Positions 43,909 through 53,568 of a DNA stretch of 64,000 nt are shown one piece after another. A model generated the notes under the pieces. That model had not been told where the DNA came from, searched no databases, and worked only from the letters and a program-made list of their open reading frames with translations. The translations under genes and the position numbers were made by a program. How positions within the stretch are numbered: the stretch's first letter is position 1; each line of letters opens with the position of its first letter. The stretch comes from CAWACP01 sp963832965 (lineage in GTDB: Bacteria; Acidobacteriota; Terriglobia; Bryobacterales; Bryobacteraceae), in assembly GCA_963832965.1 (NCBI GenBank), contig CAWHVW010000003.1:124001-188000 (forward strand). Direction: 5' to 3'.

Positions 43909-44847
43909 ATGAGCAGAGTCCACGACGCGCTGAGAAAGGCGGAGCAGAATCTGGGCAGACCAGCACCGTCACCCGACGACGGTGTGTCCGCCCCACCCAC
44001 CACCAGAGGCCCGGTGTCCCCAGAACAGCGGCCTGGCTCCGCCGTACAGACGGCTATCCGGACGGTGTTCGCGCCCCAGGAAACTCCCATGGAGGGGCTC
44101 CTGGAAAAGGTGGTGGAAATTCCGTTCCTGCCTTCCCCGGAAGCGCTGCTGATCAATGCCGCCCACCCGCACGAAGCCCCCACCGAGGAGTTCCGGACGC
44201 TACGCACCCGGCTCAATCACATGCAGAGCCTACAGCCGATTCATACCGCAGTGGTGACCAGTCCTTCACCCGCCGAAGGCAAGTCCTTCGCGGCGGTGAA
44301 TCTGGCGCTTTCGCAGGCGCAACTGGCTGGGAATCTGACTCTGCTGTGCGATTTTGATTTCCGGCGCCCCATCGTGCACAATCTGCTGCAAACGGACCGC
44401 AGCCCCGGCCTCACCGACTACCTCCAAGGGAAGGTGGAATTGCATCAGGCCATGCGCAGGCTGCAGGGAACCAATCTGTACATCATGCCCGCGGGCGAGG
44501 CGGTGATCAACCCGCTGGAGTTGCTCAATCTCAAAGAAGTGAAGCAGATGCTGGATCACCTGCCCAGACTGTTCAACTGGGTGATCCTGGACAGCCCGCC
44601 GCTGCTGTTCGCGGCCGATGCCAATCTGCTGGCCACGCTTTGCCACGGGACCATCCTGGTGGTGCGGATCGGCGCCACCACCATCGACTCGGTGACCCGC
44701 GCAATGCAGTCGCTGTGTCAGAACAACGTGATGGGCATCGTGGTGAACGGCGCACGAAGGGGCGAATTGTACAGCAAGTACACCTACTATCACTCTTACT
44801 ATTCGTCCAAGGACGAGGACGACCCGGCGAAGCTCGCGGCGGAATAA
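43909..44847 (+). CDS. CpsD/CapB-type bacterial tyrosine kinase
   Basis: A 312-residue cytoplasmic BY-kinase without its own membrane domain, so it needs the Wzz-like protein for activation. The Walker A-like motif is 'SPSPAEGKSFAAVN', the A' motif 'LLCDFDFRRP' and the Walker B 'WVILDSPPLLF'. The C-terminal tyrosine cluster 'YSKYTYYHSYYS' is the autophosphorylation site and is dense even for the family. It regulates polysaccharide polymerisation and export. Confidence 0.92.
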   Translation: MSRVHDALRKAEQNLGRPAPSPDDGVSAPPTTRGPVSPEQRPGSAVQTAIRTVFAPQETPMEGLLEKVVEIPFLPSPEALLINAAHPHEAPTEEFRTLRTRLNHMQSLQPIHTAVVTSPSPAEGKSFAAVNLALSQAQLAGNLTLLCDFDFRRPIVHNLLQTDRSPGLTDYLQGKVELHQAMRRLQGTNLYIMPAGEAVINPLELLNLKEVKQMLDHLPRLFNWVILDSPPLLFAADANLLATLCHGTILVVRIGATTIDSVTRAMQSLCQNNVMGIVVNGARRGELYSKYTYYHSYYSSKDEDDPAKLAAE

Positions 44848-44850
44848 CCC

Positions 44851-45609
44851 GTGGCCGAACCAATCCTGCAAAACCGCGTGGCGGTGATCAGTGGCGCGAG
44901 CCGGGGGCTGGGGCGAATGATGGCTCTGGCTCTGGGCCGCGCGGGCGCGAAGCTGGCGCTCGTTGCACGCGATGCGAAGCGTCTCGACGAAGTGGCGCGG
45001 GAGGCTGCTGAAGGCGGGACGGAGGCTGCCGCATTCGTATTCGACATCTCGCGGGAGGATCACGTAGGCGCTCTGGCAACGGCCGTAATCGAACGCTTCG
45101 GCACAGTCGACATTCTGGTGAACAACGCCGGAGTCAACGTCCGCAAGCCCGTGACGGAATACACGCTGGAAGAATGGAACCGCGTGATCGGCACCAACCT
45201 CACCGGAGCGTTCCTGATGTGCCGCGCCTTTGTACCGCATATGAAGGGCAAGGGCTACGGCCGCATCATCAACATGACTTCGATGATGAGCCACATTTCG
45301 CTACCCGGCCGCACGGCGTATTCCGCCAGCAAAGCCGGACTGCTGGGAATGACCCGCGCCCTGGCTCTGGAGCTGGCTTCGGAGGGGATTACCGTGGTGG
45401 GCATCAGCCCCGGGCCCTTCGCCACCGAAATGAACACGCCGCTTCTGAGCGATCCGCAAATCAGTCAGCAATTTACGTCGCGCATCCCGGTTGGCCACTG
45501 GGGCCAGCCGGAAGACATTGGCTCCCTGGCGTTGTACCTTTGCTCGGACGCGGCTTCCTTCCTCACCGGCACGGACATTGTCATCGACGGCGGCTGGATG
45601 GCCCAGTAG
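44851..45609 (+). CDS. Short-chain dehydrogenase/reductase
   Basis: A 252-residue classical SDR. The cofactor-binding motif is 'SGASRGLGRM' (TGxxxGxG type), with 'NNAGVN' and the catalytic Ser-Tyr-Lys in 'MTSMMSH...YSASKAGLLGM'. An Arg after the first strand ('VARDAKRL') suggests NADP preference. It starts at GTG three bases after the kinase stop, so it may be expressed with the polysaccharide operon. The substrate is unknown; FabG and glucose-dehydrogenase-like enzymes look similar. Confidence 0.88.
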   Translation: MAEPILQNRVAVISGASRGLGRMMALALGRAGAKLALVARDAKRLDEVAREAAEGGTEAAAFVFDISREDHVGALATAVIERFGTVDILVNNAGVNVRKPVTEYTLEEWNRVIGTNLTGAFLMCRAFVPHMKGKGYGRIINMTSMMSHISLPGRTAYSASKAGLLGMTRALALELASEGITVVGISPGPFATEMNTPLLSDPQISQQFTSRIPVGHWGQPEDIGSLALYLCSDAASFLTGTDIVIDGGWMAQ

Positions 45610-45660
45610 CATCCGGCAACCCGCGAGGCGATACACTTTCGAGAGAGGAGTCATTCATTC

Positions 45661-46533
45661 ATGAAGGATTCGAAGACAGGCGAAATTGGGCGACGCGACT
45701 TTGTAGCTCTGACAGTTGCCGGGGGGCTTGCAGCGGCGTCCGGGCAAGCCTCGGCCGCCGGCCTCGATCTGGTGGAAACCGACGTCGAGATCAAGACTCC
45801 CGACGGAACGTGCGATGCCGCGTTCATTCGTCCGAAATCCGGAGTCTATGCCGGCGTACTGGTCTGGCCCGACGCGTTCGGGCTGCGCCCCGCGTTGCGC
45901 GATATCGGGCGGCGCATCGCAGCCGAAGGATACTGCGCCCTCGTCCCCAACCCTTACTATCGGGTATCCAAGGCGCCGTTCACGGACGCTTCGCATTTCA
46001 ACTTTCAGAATGCCGACGACATGGCGAAACTCCGCCCCCTGATGGCCACATTGCACGATGCCGGCAACGTGGAGAGGGATGCCACGGCCTACGTTGCCTT
46101 CCTGGACGCGCAAAAGGAAGTGGACCGGACGAAGAAAATCGGGACCCAGGGTTACTGCATGGGCGGGCCGCTTGTGATGAAGACCGCGGCGACGTTACCC
46201 GATCGCGTAGGCGCGGGGGCATCGTTCCACGGCGGCGGCCTGGTGACCGACAAGCCCGACAGCCCCCATCTGCTTGCGCCCAGGATCAAGGCACGGATGT
46301 ACATCGGCATCGCGGGGAGCGATGACGTCCGTCAACCCGACGCGAAGGACAAGTTGAAGGAAGCATTCGCCGCCGCGAATGTTTCCGCGGAGATCGAAGT
46401 ATACGCCGACGCTCAGCACGGTTGGTGCATACCGGATATGCCCCTCCGCGATGGCGCGCCCATCTACAATAAGCCCGATGCTGAGCGCGCGTGGGGCAAG
46501 CTGGTGGCACTGTACAAGCTGGCGCTGGCCTAA
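45661..46533 (+). CDS. Dienelactone hydrolase family protein, Tat-exported
   Basis: A 290-residue alpha/beta hydrolase. The N-terminus 'GRRDFVALTVAGGLAAASGQASA' is a twin-arginine type signal. The nucleophile motif is 'GYCMGG' with Cys, as in dienelactone hydrolase. The acid is probably the Asp in 'IAGSDDVRQP' and the base the His in 'ADAQHGW'. Export is unusual for this enzyme class, which normally acts on aromatic breakdown products in the cytoplasm. Confidence 0.88.
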   Translation: MKDSKTGEIGRRDFVALTVAGGLAAASGQASAAGLDLVETDVEIKTPDGTCDAAFIRPKSGVYAGVLVWPDAFGLRPALRDIGRRIAAEGYCALVPNPYYRVSKAPFTDASHFNFQNADDMAKLRPLMATLHDAGNVERDATAYVAFLDAQKEVDRTKKIGTQGYCMGGPLVMKTAATLPDRVGAGASFHGGGLVTDKPDSPHLLAPRIKARMYIGIAGSDDVRQPDAKDKLKEAFAAANVSAEIEVYADAQHGWCIPDMPLRDGAPIYNKPDAERAWGKLVALYKLALA

Positions 46534-46595
46534 GTAAGGTGAACAAATTGTGAGATGACCGCGTCATTCATTGTGACTGCCGGGTTGTTAAAGGA

Positions 46596-47975
46596 ATGAC
46601 TGCCATTTGTCTGCCCCTGGCCCTGCTATCGGCCGCGTACCTTGCGTCTCCCCTTTCCGCGCAGGTCACTTTCAGCGAAAACGTGGCGCCCATCGTCTTT
46701 CATCGATGCGCGGGATGCCACCGGCCCGGCGAAGCGGCGCCCTTCGCTTTGATGAGCTACGCCGACGTGCGCAAACATGGCCAACTCATCGCCCGGCTTA
46801 CCGCGGAACGGATTATGCCGCCGTGGAAGGCCGAGCCGGCTTCCTATGAGTACAAGGATTGCCGCCGCCTGAGCGACCAGGAATTGCGCACGATCCAGGA
46901 CTGGGTGAAGGAAGGCATGCCGGAGGGCGACCCGGCAAAGATTCCGGCGCTGCCGAAATTCACCGATGGCTGGCAACTGGGAACACCCGACGTCGTTCTG
47001 AAAGTCGATAAGGGCTTCACTGTGCCCGCCGAGGGCGCCGACATTTACCGCTATCTACGCATTCCCCTCGGCCTGCCGGACGACAAATGGCTGAAAGCGA
47101 TCGAGCTGCGCCCTTCGTCGCGGCAGGTTGTTCACCATGTCCTCTACTATGCGGAGCCGGTCGACGACGCAAAGAGGATCGAGGCCGAAGAGGAAGCCAG
47201 CAATTCCCCCAACGCGGGCATGAAGTTCACTCGCAATATGGCGCCGTTGGGCGGGATGGCCGTTGGCGCGCAACCACATTTGCTGCCGGACGGCCTTGCT
47301 CTAAAGCTGCCGAAGGGGACGGACCTGATGTTCCAATACCACTTCCATCCGATCGGCAAGGAAGAGACGGAACAGTCCACGATTGGCCTCTATTTCGCGA
47401 AACAGGCGCCTGAACATACTCTCACCATCGTTCAGCTCCCCGTCGTGTACGGTTTTTTTTCCGGGGTCGACATTGCTCCCGGGGAGAAGGATTTCACGGT
47501 CAAGGACTCGTTCGTGTTGCCCGTCGACGTCCAGGCCGTGAGCGTGGGAGCGCACGCGCACTATATTGGCAGGACGATGAAGATGACGGCGACCTTCCCA
47601 GATGGCACCGTCAAGACGCTGCTGGACATCGAAGACTGGGACTTCGCCTGGCAAGACCGGTATTTTTTCGAGAACACCGTCTTCCTGCCCAGGGGAACAA
47701 GGCTGGACAGTGAAGTGAGCTGGGATAATTCCGACGAGAATTCCGAAAACCCATCGCGGCCCCCGATTCCCGTGCATTGGGGAGAACAGACCAGGGATGA
47801 GATGGGCGCGGTCACATTGCTGGTCTATCCGGCGGCGGAATCGGATCTGATTACGCTTCGAAGCGGCTACATTGACCACGTAAGGACGGTGGCGAGGGAG
47901 CAGATCAGGCGGGACCCCAACCTGCTGGTGAAGATCCGGCAGTTCACTGGCGGTCCGGAGGCTGACAAGCGGTGA
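46596..47975 (+). CDS. Cytochrome c / copper monooxygenase-like exported protein
   Basis: A 459-residue protein with a signal peptide (MTAICLPLALLSAAYLASPLSAQ). Residues 30-110 hold one heme-c site, CAGCH, in a cytochrome-like segment. The rest resembles copper type II ascorbate-dependent monooxygenases of the PHM fold: 'VVHHVLYY', 'QYHFHPIG' and 'GAHAHYIGRTMKM' supply likely His and Met copper ligands. A monooxygenase with its own heme electron entry is inferred. The next gene, a redoxin, overlaps its stop (GTGA). Confidence 0.85.
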   Translation: MTAICLPLALLSAAYLASPLSAQVTFSENVAPIVFHRCAGCHRPGEAAPFALMSYADVRKHGQLIARLTAERIMPPWKAEPASYEYKDCRRLSDQELRTIQDWVKEGMPEGDPAKIPALPKFTDGWQLGTPDVVLKVDKGFTVPAEGADIYRYLRIPLGLPDDKWLKAIELRPSSRQVVHHVLYYAEPVDDAKRIEAEEEASNSPNAGMKFTRNMAPLGGMAVGAQPHLLPDGLALKLPKGTDLMFQYHFHPIGKEETEQSTIGLYFAKQAPEHTLTIVQLPVVYGFFSGVDIAPGEKDFTVKDSFVLPVDVQAVSVGAHAHYIGRTMKMTATFPDGTVKTLLDIEDWDFAWQDRYFFENTVFLPRGTRLDSEVSWDNSDENSENPSRPPIPVHWGEQTRDEMGAVTLLVYPAAESDLITLRSGYIDHVRTVAREQIRRDPNLLVKIRQFTGGPEADKR

Positions 47976-48511
47976 CTCTGTTCGGTCTTGGGCTGTTGAT
48001 CGTGATTCTTGGCGCGAACGATGTCGATCATTCTCTGCGGGTAGAGACTGGCAAGGCGAACGCGCTGTTCTTTGTGACGGATGAATGCCCGATTGCAAAT
48101 TCATACACACGGGAAATTGCGCGCATCTGCGCCGATTACAAATCGAGAGGCGTGAACTGCGTGCTGGTGTATGTGGACCCGGCCCTGAGCGATGATCAGG
48201 CGCGTAAGCACGCCGAAGAATACGGGCATGGCGATTATCCGAGAATTGTGGACCGCCGGCACGAACTGGTAAAGGCAACCGGCGTGACCATTACTCCGGA
48301 GGTCGCGGTGATAAATCGAGAAGGCAAAGTGGTGTACCGTGGCCGAATCGACGATTCCTACGCCGCGCTCGGGGAGCTGCGGCGCCCGGTGAAAAGTGCC
48401 GATCTGCGCGATGCGCTGGACGCGATCGTCTCGGGAAGACCCGTCGAACGGCCCGAGACACAAGCTTTAGGATGTTATATCTCTGACTTTGCAGTTTCCG
48501 GCAAGCCTTGA
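47972..48511 (+). CDS. Membrane-anchored redoxin (AhpC/TSA-like)
   Basis: A 179-residue thioredoxin-fold protein with an N-terminal hydrophobic anchor or signal (MTLFGLGLLIVILGAND). The active-site region 'TDECPIANSYTREI' has a single peroxiredoxin-like Cys. 'GVTITPEVAVINREGKVVYRGRIDD' is the thioredoxin cis-Pro region. It starts at GTG overlapping the previous stop. It likely supports the upstream heme/copper protein in redox chemistry or metal loading. Confidence 0.82.
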   Translation: MTLFGLGLLIVILGANDVDHSLRVETGKANALFFVTDECPIANSYTREIARICADYKSRGVNCVLVYVDPALSDDQARKHAEEYGHGDYPRIVDRRHELVKATGVTITPEVAVINREGKVVYRGRIDDSYAALGELRRPVKSADLRDALDAIVSGRPVERPETQALGCYISDFAVSGKP

Positions 48512-48575
48512 ACTCAGTTGCCTTGTGAGGCTCGTCTATGAAGGCGCTCTCAAACCATTGAATTTAAATTGGATT

Positions 48576-48621
48576 TGGTTGCGGGGGAAGGATTTGAACC
48601 TTCGACCTTTGGGTTATGAGG
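48576..48621 (-). tRNA. 3' half of an initiator tRNA-Met gene (putative att site)
   Basis: The minus strand reads from the anticodon loop CTCATAA through CCCAAAGGTC, the T arm GAAGG-TTCAAAT-CCTTC, the acceptor strand CCCCGCA and ACCA. This matches the 3' half of bacterial fMet tRNA. The 5' half (acceptor TGCGGGG, D arm and 5' anticodon stem) is absent: similarity stops in the anticodon loop. A 46-base 3' tRNA end is what integrase-mediated insertion leaves at the far end of an island. Here the island side would be towards higher coordinates. Confidence 0.75.
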
Positions 48622-49046
48622 GTGCCACTGGTTTGTAACTTTAGGAAACCAAAGGCACGAGTGGCAGCTCAAAGAGCCTTCGGGAACGGTAGGGAACGGG
48701 TAATGGGAGGTGAACGGGAGTCGATTTTGACCTTTGGGTTTTCGACCCAAGGATCGGGAGTTAGAAATTCGCTTTCTTCGGATCCTCTTCGCGACCGAGG
48801 CAAACTGGCGGGACCGCACCCAATGAGCTTTGGCTGACCCCGCAGCAACCGCCAGACTCTAACGACTTCTTGGTCCCAATCCGGCAATCTTGAAGGCCGT
48901 CCGGGCCTATCCCCTTCAATGTGGTCAGTTGCCCAAGGCGGGTTGACCGCCACGGCAGGGCGTCTGATAAGGCTCCTCAGACCGAAGGCCTCAAGAGGAT
49001 CAAAGACAGTTGTCAAATCTCCGGCCCTGTCAATTACTAGCCGGTC
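48622..49046. other. Gene-free junction region next to the tRNA fragment
   Basis: A 425-base stretch without a convincing gene. A minus-strand open frame at 48669-49016 (115 codons) has no recognisable motif or ribosome-binding site. GACCTTTGGGTT from the tRNA fragment recurs near 48730 beside a small GGGT/ACCC hairpin. It looks like degraded mobile or junction sequence. Confidence 0.4.
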
Positions 49047-50354
49047 TCAGTCTCCCGAAACTGCCGCTTGAACGGCAATCAGTTCGTCAACTGGAAGCGG
49101 CGGGTACTTCTCCGTAAACCGAACCGCGAACGCCACAACTGAGGATGCGGCAACGACGGCGCCAAGAACCATCAGCGCCTGCGAATACGTGAGACTTGGC
49201 ATCTTAAACAGGAACCCCGCCAGCACAGCGCCAAGATTCCCACCGGCCCCGACGATTCCAGCGACAGCTCCAAGCGCGCGCTTGTTGACGAACGGCACCA
49301 CCGAGTAATTCGCGCCGTTCGACATCTTTACAAAGAGGCCCATCAGCATCATGGTGAGAATCGCTGCGGGCAGCCATCGGGCCTGCGCAAACAGCATCAT
49401 GGCGAGTCCTTCGGCAGCGATCGTGCACCCCAGCAGAACAACACGCCCGCGCATTCCCCACTGCCGGGCACATCGGTCGCTCGCAATGCCGCCCAGTGCT
49501 CGGGCAAAGAGGTTCATCATCCCGAACGTGCCCGCGACGACGCCCGCCGCTTTGAGCGTTAAGTGAAAAGTGTCCGTGTAGTAGAGCGCCGCGAAGTTGT
49601 CGATGGTCAGCTCAACACCGAATGAAGAAGCATAGAGCAGCGCCAGTGCCCACACGCGAGGATCGCGGCACGCCTCTGCGAAAGCGCCGGGCGCGCGCGA
49701 AGGTCCTGACCGGCTGCGGAAGTCGCCATCGGGCGTGTCCTGGGTCAGGAAGTAATAGGCAATGCCGGTAATCAGCAGCGCCGCACCGGCCACCAGCATG
49801 GCCAACCGCCAGCTCCACCAGCTTCCCGCCCCGAGGCCCATGAAAGCGCCGAACAGCAGCGGCATGACCATCTGCGTGACGCCGCCGCCCAGATTTCCCC
49901 AACCCGCGGCTGTGGCGTTCGCCGTCCCCACAACATTAGACGCGAACATCACCGACGTGTGGTATTGCGTAATGACGAAAGAGGCTCCGATCGCGCCGAT
50001 GGCGAGCCTGAAAATCAGGAATGAAGTGTAATCGTGCGCCAGTCCGACGCCCATCACCGGCAGCGATCCCAGCACCAGCAGCCACGTATAAGCCCGGCGC
50101 GGCCCGATCCGATCGCACAGCCATCCGATCAATACGCGCACGAGTATAGTGATGGCCACCGCGGCGATGGCCGAGTTGCCGATCTGCTCCTTGCTCAGGT
50201 GCAGTTCATTGCGAATCACCGGCATGAGCGGGGCAAGCCCAAACCATCCGAAGAAGCACAGAAAGAATGCCAGCCACGCCATATGAAACGCCCGCATGGG
50301 AGCGCTACGGAAATCAAGCAGCTTAACCTTGGTTGCTTTGTGATCAATATTCAT
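49047..50354 (-). CDS. narK: NarK-type nitrate/nitrite transporter
   Basis: A 435-residue MFS transporter with twelve transmembrane helices. NarK-family signatures are visible in 'FHMAWLAFFLCFFGWFGLAPLMP', 'GWGNLGGGVTQ' (nitrate signature) and 'GAVAGIVGAGGNLGAV' (second nitrate signature). It imports nitrate or exchanges nitrate and nitrite. ATG 50354 is preceded by GAGG; the longer frame to 50381 is less likely. It is the last gene of the nitrate block, 89 bases after nirD, with a small CCTCA/TGAGG hairpin in the gap (50413-50427). Confidence 0.93.
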   Translation of the reverse strand: MNIDHKATKVKLLDFRSAPMRAFHMAWLAFFLCFFGWFGLAPLMPVIRNELHLSKEQIGNSAIAAVAITILVRVLIGWLCDRIGPRRAYTWLLVLGSLPVMGVGLAHDYTSFLIFRLAIGAIGASFVITQYHTSVMFASNVVGTANATAAGWGNLGGGVTQMVMPLLFGAFMGLGAGSWWSWRLAMLVAGAALLITGIAYYFLTQDTPDGDFRSRSGPSRAPGAFAEACRDPRVWALALLYASSFGVELTIDNFAALYYTDTFHLTLKAAGVVAGTFGMMNLFARALGGIASDRCARQWGMRGRVVLLGCTIAAEGLAMMLFAQARWLPAAILTMMLMGLFVKMSNGANYSVVPFVNKRALGAVAGIVGAGGNLGAVLAGFLFKMPSLTYSQALMVLGAVVAASSVVAFAVRFTEKYPPLPVDELIAVQAAVSGD

Positions 50355-50443
50355 GAAGTCCCTCAGTTGGCGCGAACACACGTCTGGTATCGAACCCCGG
50401 ACAAGGGAAGAACCTCAAACGCTGAGGGAAAACGCGCTGCGAA

Positions 50444-50770
50444 TCAGGCGCGATCGAAACTCAAAACCACAGAACCGTCGTCATCCACGTGCACAGGATA
50501 AGTCCTGACACCGCACTCGCCGAACAGGGCGTTCCCGGTGGACAGATCGAACTTCCACGCATGCAACGGGCAGATTAAAGTGGTTCCGCCGACCAGCCCA
50601 TCCGCCAAAGGCCCGCCCCGATGCGGGCAGGCAGCCTGGCATGCAAACACCTCACCGCCGCGCGTGTGAAAGACTGCTATATTCTCCCCGGGCAGCGAAT
50701 ACACGCGGCCTTCGCCCGGCGGGATCCCGCTCAATGGACCAATCTTCACGTCAGCCATGGTTCGCGTCAT
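50444..50770 (-). CDS. nirD: Nitrite reductase small subunit NirD
   Basis: A 108-residue Rieske-type protein with an intact 2Fe-2S site: 'CPHRGGPL' and 'CPLHAWKFD' give the two Cys-His pairs. It is the small partner of the NAD(P)H nitrite reductase large subunit. Its ATG overlaps the nirB stop codon (ATGA). Confidence 0.93.
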   Translation of the reverse strand: MTRTMADVKIGPLSGIPPGEGRVYSLPGENIAVFHTRGGEVFACQAACPHRGGPLADGLVGGTTLICPLHAWKFDLSTGNALFGECGVRTYPVHVDDDGSVVLSFDRA

Positions 50771-53218
50771 TGCAGCACCGGAAGGGCCACCGCAAACTGG
50801 TTCTCATTGGCCGGCAACAGTGCCTCTTTCCAGGGATCCTTGTACGCCGCCTTCGATTCGGCGATCTCCCGATCCAGCCGCTCGGCGATTCCCTCGCTGT
50901 CCTCCACCACCACGGCGCGCACCTTGTCGATGCCCAGACGTGTTACGAACCCGTGTGTCCGCTCCAGATACTTTGCGTTCTCGCGATAGTACTGAATGAA
51001 GCGTCCCATGTACTTCAGCACTTCTTCATGGCTGTCCACGACGTGCAGGATGTCGCCCTTGCGAACGGAAGACCCAGCCGCGCCACCAATGTAGATCTCC
51101 CATTTGCCGCCTTCCACGGCCACCGCACCCAGGTCCTTCACCATCGCCTCGGAGCAGTTGCGCGGGCATCCCGCCGTAGCGAGCTTCATTTTGTGCGGGC
51201 TGTCGAATCCCTGAAACTCCTGCTCGATCTTCAGGGCAAGGGAAATGCTGTCGCCCACGCCGAACCGGCAGAAGTCCGATCCCACACAGCTCTTGCACGT
51301 GCGGTAGCTCTTGCCGTACGCATACCCGGACGGCATGTCCAGGTCCTCGCCAGACTTTCGGCAAATCGTCCTTCCGCAGCCCAAGGAGATCGATTCGCTG
51401 TCCACCGGTCAGCTTCACCAGCGGCACATGATACTTCTCGGCGACATCGGCGATGCGCCGCAGCTGCGCGGGGCTGGTGATGCCGCCCGGAATTTGCGGC
51501 ACCACGGAGAACGTTCCATCCTTCTGAATATTGGCGTGGACGCGTTCGTTGATGAACCGCGCGTCCTTCTCGTCGTCGTAATCGCCCTTCCACAGCGTCT
51601 TCAGCAGCGAGGCCAGACCCGGCTTGCTGGCCGCGTCCTCCTTGCCTCCCGCCAGTGCATCGAAACACCGCAGAAACCGATTTCAGGTTGCGCTCGCGGA
51701 TCGCGCGAATCAACTCCGGCTTGGTGAGCGGCACACCCGGCACGTAGTAATGCACCGAAGGGTCTTCCTCGGTCTGCCCGCCGCAGGCCCACTCCACAAT
51801 TTCCGTCACCATCGCCTTGCAGGAGCCGCAACCCATGCCCGCGCGTGTCGCGTCCATCACGGCTTTGGGATTGCGCTTGCCGGAGGCCACGCACGCCACC
51901 AGACGCGCCCTTGCTGACGCCATTGCAATTGCAAATCTGCGTGCCGGCGCTCATCTCCTCAAACGTCACCTTCTTCGGCGGATCGCCAATATCGAACAAC
52001 AATCGCAGGCGCTCCTCCGGCAACGGCGTGTTGCGGTCGAAGGATTGCATCAGATACGCAGCCTTGCTGATATCGCCCAGCAGAATCCCGCCGACCAGCC
52101 GCCCTTCGCGGATAATCAGCTTTTTGTAGGTGCCGCGCTTCGGATCGGAGAATTGAATCACTTCGTCTTCGGGCGTTTGCGGGTCCGCGATACCCATGGC
52201 CGCCACCTCAACGCCCATCACCTTAAGCTTGGTGGCAACCTTCGAGCCGTGATACGCGGCGCGCGGGTTCTTCCCGGTAATGTGGTCCGCCAGTACCTTC
52301 GCCTGCTCCCACAACGGCGCGACCAGGCCGTACATCGTGACCGCGATGCTGCGCGCACTCCCCACCGCATATATGCTCAGCGATCGTCCACACATCGCAT
52401 CTGGTCGTCCACAACAATTCCGCGCTCCACCGTCAGCCCGCAACCGGCGGCGATCTCCCAATTCGCTTTGATGCCGGCGGAAATCACCACCATGTCGGAT
52501 TCAAGCGTGCTCCCATCGGCGAATCGGAGACCCAGCACGTTGTCGCGGCCCAGAATCGCCGTCGTGTTCTTTTGCAGCAGCACCTTCACGCCCAGCTTTT
52601 CCATGCCAGCCTTGAGGATGGCACCGGCGCCGGCATCCAGTTGCTGCTGGCATCAGGTGCCCGGCCAGGTGAATGACACTCACTTCCAGACCGAAATTCT
52701 GCAGGCCCCGCGCGGCTTCCAGCCCCAGCAGTCCGCCGCCGATCACCGCGGCGCTCTTCTTGCCACGTGCGTACGCGGCAATGTCGCGGCAATCATCAAG
52801 GGTGCGAAACACAAACACGCCCGGCTTGAAGCTGCCATCGGGCATGGTGGTTCCTTCCATGAGCGGAATGAAGGGCCGGCTCCCGGTAGCGATAATCAGC
52901 TTGTCGTAAGGCTCGGCGTCGCCATTTTCGCCGTATACCAGCTTCGCTCGCCGCAGCAGGCCTGAAGCGCGCAGGCCCGCATGCAGAGTGATGTTGTTCT
53001 CGCGGTACCAGTCCAGCGTGTTGAGATAGATCTCGTTTTCCCCGTGCGATCCGTTCAGCACGTTCGAAAGCAGAATTCGGTTGTAGTTTCCCGTCGGCTC
53101 CTCGCCGAACATGGTGATCTCGAACATGATCGGCGCCACCACGCGCCAGGATTTCTTCCACCGTGCGGGCCCCGGCCATGCCGTTGCCAATCACCACCAG
53201 CTTCTGTCTCTTCGTCAT
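50767..53218 (-). pseudogene. nirB: Nitrite reductase large subunit NirB, multiply frameshifted
   Basis: The pieces assemble into a complete NirB of about 815 residues, the siroheme enzyme that reduces nitrite to ammonium. FAD/NAD motifs are 'LVVIGNGMAGART' and 'AAVIGGGLLGLEAARGL'. The Fe-S Cys pattern 'QICNCNGVSKG' and 'GCGSC', and the siroheme/4Fe-4S Cys residues 'CKSC', 'CVGSDFC' and 'AGCPRNCSEA', are all kept. Single-base shifts occur near 53145, 52649, 52395-52338 (about three), 51905, 51663 and 51345; most look like one extra base. Between them the protein is clean. Sequence error or very recent inactivation are the two explanations. The TGATG overlap links it to the gene upstream. Confidence 0.88.
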
Positions 53219-53568
53219 CACGCAATCTCCATGAATCCGATATCCAACAGCACCGACGTTTTCTGCTCAGTCGGCGCGGCGATGTGGATCTCCACCCGGC
53301 TTCCCGGCGGAATGTCTTCCAGCACCGCAAGCGGTACGTGGATGGCGCTCTTTGCTCCTACCGGGAAATACCGCATCGGTTTGCCACGGATCACAAGGAC
53401 CAGATAAATCAGTTCGCCCGCCGGATTGCCCGCGCGGAAATAGATCGTCTGAGCGCGGACATCGGCGGGAACGTCGTACACCACCGGCGGCTCGAACGCT
53501 CCGGGACGGCCGATTCCCCGGCCCTCATACGCAAAGAGCCCCTGAATAAACGCAGGTTTCTCTAACAT
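53218..53568 (-). CDS. Small protein between nasA and nirB, unknown function
   Basis: A 116-residue beta-rich protein (MLEKPAFIQGLFAYEGRGIG...). It has no Cys motif and no membrane segment. Its ATG lies inside the end of nasA (7-base overlap), and its stop overlaps the nirB start as TGATG. It is therefore made in step with the nitrate and nitrite reductases and is probably an accessory or chaperone, which is inferred from context only. Confidence 0.7.
   Translation of the reverse strand: MLEKPAFIQGLFAYEGRGIGRPGAFEPPVVYDVPADVRAQTIYFRAGNPAGELIYLVLVIRGKPMRYFPVGAKSAIHVPLAVLEDIPPGSRVEIHIAAPTEQKTSVLLDIGFMEIA

Noticed and set aside
48669..49016. 115-codon minus-strand open frame beside the tRNA fragment
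   Set aside because: No recognisable domain, no ribosome-binding site and an Arg/Pro-rich composition typical of chance frames.
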